Position numbers and translations under genes: made by a program
Notes under the pieces: generated by a model
Told to the model about the DNA's origin: nothing
The model's input: only the letters and a program-made list of their open reading frames with translations
Databases searched by the model: none
Assembly (NCBI RefSeq): GCF_022965805.1
Contig: NC_133115.1
Span: forward strand, 32,479,321-32,543,320
DNA: 64,000 bases
Origin: Primulina eburnea
Taxonomy: Eukaryota > Streptophyta > Magnoliopsida > Lamiales > Gesneriaceae
Direction: 5' to 3'
In this document: piece after piece, positions 60,933 to 64,000 of the stretch
Numbering within the stretch: the stretch's first letter is position 1
Layout: each line of letters opens with the position of its first letter

Positions 60933-62441
60933 ATCTGGGTCATAGCTGTATAACAAGATTAGAATCACTTTCCATGCCACTCAGGGATGCTGCTGATTAC
61001 TTGAGGTTCTGTATCTTGGTGGGAACTATTTTGTGAACATAAACTTAACTTTTGGTGGCATAAATGCAAATCATTCTTCCGTCTGTGCCTCCAAGGCATA
61101 TGTGAGTACTCTTTTAAAAGGTATTAAACTCTTATTGTCATCACTAAACCTCGAAATCTTGTTTTGCCAGTTAGCCAAAATATTGTGTTTAAAAGTAGTT
61201 GTGCATTAGAGATGTCAGTATATCTTGCAATCATGTAATTGAGAAAACCATTGGCAATAGGATAACTATTTTAAATATGTTGATTTAATTAAAACATCAT
61301 CTTGCAATATTGAAGCACTTGACTATTAAATTAAAGAGGAAAACTGGATATTGTTTCTGACACCATTGACAACAGGAATTTTTAACCATGTTGGATGCAA
61401 CAAAAGCTATTTTTAAATTTCTAGCAAGTGTAGGCTATATTAAAGAAAAAAAATAGATGTTTAGTAAAAAACTGATCTATATATTGTTTTTGAATATATG
61501 GATGATACTTTTCCCTGAATTGCAAATTTCTCTTTTGATAATTCAGATATGGAGTCGTCTCTTTAGTGGTTGGCGGAAAGCACGGCGATGTTAAGCTGTT
61601 GAATTTTTTTTATGTGGCTTCGTTCTATAATTTCGGATAAAATTGATACCTTTATATTTTAAGTTAAATTTTTACAAAGTTTGTGAGCGCTTTATATGTT
61701 GGCTTTGTTATATTTACTATAAGCCTATGTACCCAAATTGGTACGCATTTCTTGTGAAACATATTTCCTCCTAGTTTTTCTGGATAGATGGTAATCTCTT
61801 TGAAAGTTTGGAAACCCCCTTCTGCTGACATGGCGGTTAAAATGAAAAATTGCTTAGCAATAAAGTAGTGGTCTCTTGTTGTTTGGTGGAGGGAATTAGT
61901 GGGTTACTGTGGGAGAAAGAAGTCATATTTGTTAATACCATTTTATTGCCCTTTTTTATATTTAAGTATCACTTAGCAGCTTTGTGAATGTTTTTCATCT
62001 TTTTGGTTGTTATCATAACAGATGTATAATTAGATTAGTTTTCTACATAATGCAGCGTTATCATCTGTTTTTTTTCCGACATTTGCTTAATGTGTAGTTT
62101 ATATGATGGTTTCCTTTTTCACCTCAGGACTATGAAGTGGAAACTTTGCTTTGCTTTCAGTTCAGAATGCTGCACACAGGTTAGGATAGGAGACACCAGC
62201 ATGATTTGTGACATTGAAGATTCATTTATGTATCGACATGGACAAATCTAACCATATCCGAATTGAAAACTATTTGATGAAGAAACATTCTATTACATAT
62301 TAATGTAATTTTTTATACGCTACATGTTTTTTGTTATAAAAAGTCATTATATGAAAACTTCTCTAGTATTCTGAAAAATTCATTTTTCCTTGTGTACGGT
62401 TATTGTAAGTTCTTCCCACTTGAGCTAAAGATGAATCTGTA
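60933..62441. other. Convergent 3' region between GYP7-like and peroxidase genes
   Basis: This is T- and A-rich sequence containing the facing 3' UTRs. No ORF with family similarity, RNA gene or clear transposon was recognised. Confidence 0.4.
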
Positions 62442-64000
62442 CTACTTAATGTCGGGATTATTGTTGTTTGTGAGGCGACAGTTTTTGCGAATTTCCCCTT
62501 GCTTCCCTGTCAATACTCCTAGTCCACCCATCCTGCTTATTGACAAAGTAAATTCCCTCCGAAAACTTTCAAACTTCTCTGCATACTCGAGGACTAGTTG
62601 TGATGTGTTGTAATTGAACAATAGCTGCTGGTCAACTCCAAGAACTGAATCATATGACAGTACATTAGAGTAGTAGGTATTGGTGAAAGAATATGCATCC
62701 CCATTTTTGTCTGTCAAAAAGATAGTTGGGTCCTTATCACTCTTCTTCTTCGACGACGGCGATGATGAAGATGATGGGCATAGTTGTCTAAGTTTTTCTA
62801 ACAATAACCTGCTCATGGTGGGATCTGCTTTTTGGGTTTTGTTATAGTCGTATAGGCGATCATGAATGTCTTCGCAATGTGTTTTCCCCAGTGTATGCGC
62901 CCCTGGAGGTAGAACATAAATAGAAGATGGCTTAATGTTCTTTGAAACATAGGACGAAGTTTTTCTGAGGGGAACTGTTGAGAAGAATATCAATTTACCT
63001 AAAAGCGTAGCGTAATCCTGTGCATCCAAACCTTTCGATTTGAAGTATGCATAACCTTCTTCCCATGAGACAGAGGGTGATGGAAGATCCACCCATGCTG
63101 CCTTTGATTCTAAGCCATCCCTTCTTCCCAAGAACACTGGATATGATGGTGCACCTGCCTGTACTTGTATTTTCACAAATAAGACTAGTAGTACGAATCA
63201 TTTTCATTTCAACTCATCAAAAATCAAAATAATTCTATTCCCGTCAAGTTTTTCCTTCCTCTTGAATTTATGTACAAACCATCCGTTGCCACCAGCAGAG
63301 GGCTGAATGGAAGCAGGAAGTTCGCCCACTGAATGGAAAATGTAATAATTTAAATTTTGCAAAGAGATATAAGTTTTGCACCACTGAAGTACATTAGCTC
63401 GCAGCCTGCTTTATGACGTAATACTAATAGTGAAATGGGTCTCATGGCTGGGTTTAGCTCGTTTAAGTTTTATATTTATTATCGTATATTTTTCAACGAT
63501 AGAAAATTTGATAAAATCGAAAATTACTCGGCGAGTATAACAACTCAAGTAAATATTTCTATTTTTCAAAGTACCTACAAGTCCTTAGAAGGGATCAAGG
63601 GATCCATTTTCACAACTCTACGGTCTAATCTATGCTATATCTGGTACTCTCCTCGTTATAATTTCACTATCGAGTAAAATTACAGTGTTAACAGATTAAT
63701 TACCAGATGAACTGCGTCTCGAACCGAAAGCACAAGAATATCAGTACACGAGACAGCCTCAGGACACCGGGCCTCAACCACTTTCTTGATCTTGTCGATC
63801 AGTATGAATCCATCCAGCCTTGAATTTTTTGTAGCATTTTTCTCTGTTCGAGGCCCATCTAGTAATATGGATCCATCACACCCCTAAATACCCAATCTGT
63901 CAATTTTCGAGTGAATACATACATACATACATACATTTATATATGTACATTCAAGAAATATGTGACAAACTTACATTAACCATGCAATCTGCATAGAGTA
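62442..64000 (-). CDS. Class III peroxidase of the peroxidase 26/61 type (5' part outside window)
   Basis: The visible exons, minus strand, are: 63975 to beyond 64000, 63704-63883, 62999-63158 and 62442-62902, encoding about 274 C-terminal residues. The family is clear from GCDGSILLDGP, VSCTDILVLSVRDAVHL, AGAPSYPVFLGRRDG, LLGAHTLGKTHC (the proximal haem-ligand His) and RLYDYNKTQKADPTM. The segment before GCDGS reads LYADCMVN where ordinary class III peroxidases have LHFHDCFVN, so the distal catalytic His is replaced by Ala. Arabidopsis peroxidases 26 and 61 also deviate here and share the AGAPSYPVF and FKSKGLD blocks, so this is their relative and not a random pseudogene. A secreted haem protein with weak or altered peroxidase chemistry is inferred. 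The poly-Ser stretch with Lys run (about 62735-62775) is an unusual insert. Confidence 0.9.

Overview
The window is nuclear DNA from a flowering plant, most likely a eudicot. It is AT-rich, has long multi-exon genes with GT-AG introns, and every gene recognised has its closest relatives in plants: BAGP1, ILK1, SCI1, BURP, two TBC Rab-GAPs, an At1g61900-type GPI protein and peroxidase 26/61. The repeat families (a roughly 160 bp GTGAGACGGTCTCAC-ended MITE, a tRNA-type SINE, plant LINEs) fit an asterid such as a Lamiales species, but that is only an impression.

Layout from left to right. At 1-1031 there is probably the 5' leader of a minus-strand gene that runs off the left edge. A young SINE lies at 1387-1520. 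BAGP1-like (minus, 18 exons) fills 1932-15236 and carries a TIR element in intron 3. An AT-rich spacer with MITE copies follows, then a LINE-derived zf-RVT/RNase H ORF (17482-18600, minus) lying head-to-head with an ILK1-type ankyrin-kinase gene (18676-22941, plus) only 75 bp away. SCI1-like (24199-29429, plus) has a MULE-type element with a 9-10 bp target duplication in intron 1. A small, probably plastid-targeted protein (30476-31218, minus) is divergent from an intronless BURP gene (32681-33697, plus).

In the right half, a GYP1/TBC1D22-type Rab-GAP gene (35075-45028, minus) hosts two LINE fragments in its introns. Next comes a MITE split by a 1.18 kb Harbinger-like element (45967-47290), a GPI-anchored protein gene (48280-52379, plus, with a 15-nt microexon), a second Rab-GAP gene of GYP7-like type (53749-60932, plus), and the 3' part of a peroxidase 26/61-like gene (62442 to the edge, minus).

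The genes do not form a pathway; this is ordinary plant gene neighbourhood. The two Rab-GAPs belong to different subfamilies and both keep their Arg and Gln fingers. Points worth a second look are: two GC-AG introns, one with a competing GT donor 4 nt away; an ILK kinase with altered HRD and DFG motifs; a peroxidase lacking the distal histidine; a BURP protein lacking the FXXY repeat region; a small RR-signal plastid protein; and an intact LINE-derived RNase H ORF abutting ILK1. I found no CRISPR array, tRNA or rRNA gene. All exon boundaries were read by eye from reading frame, family similarity and splice consensus, and may be off by a base or an alternative site.
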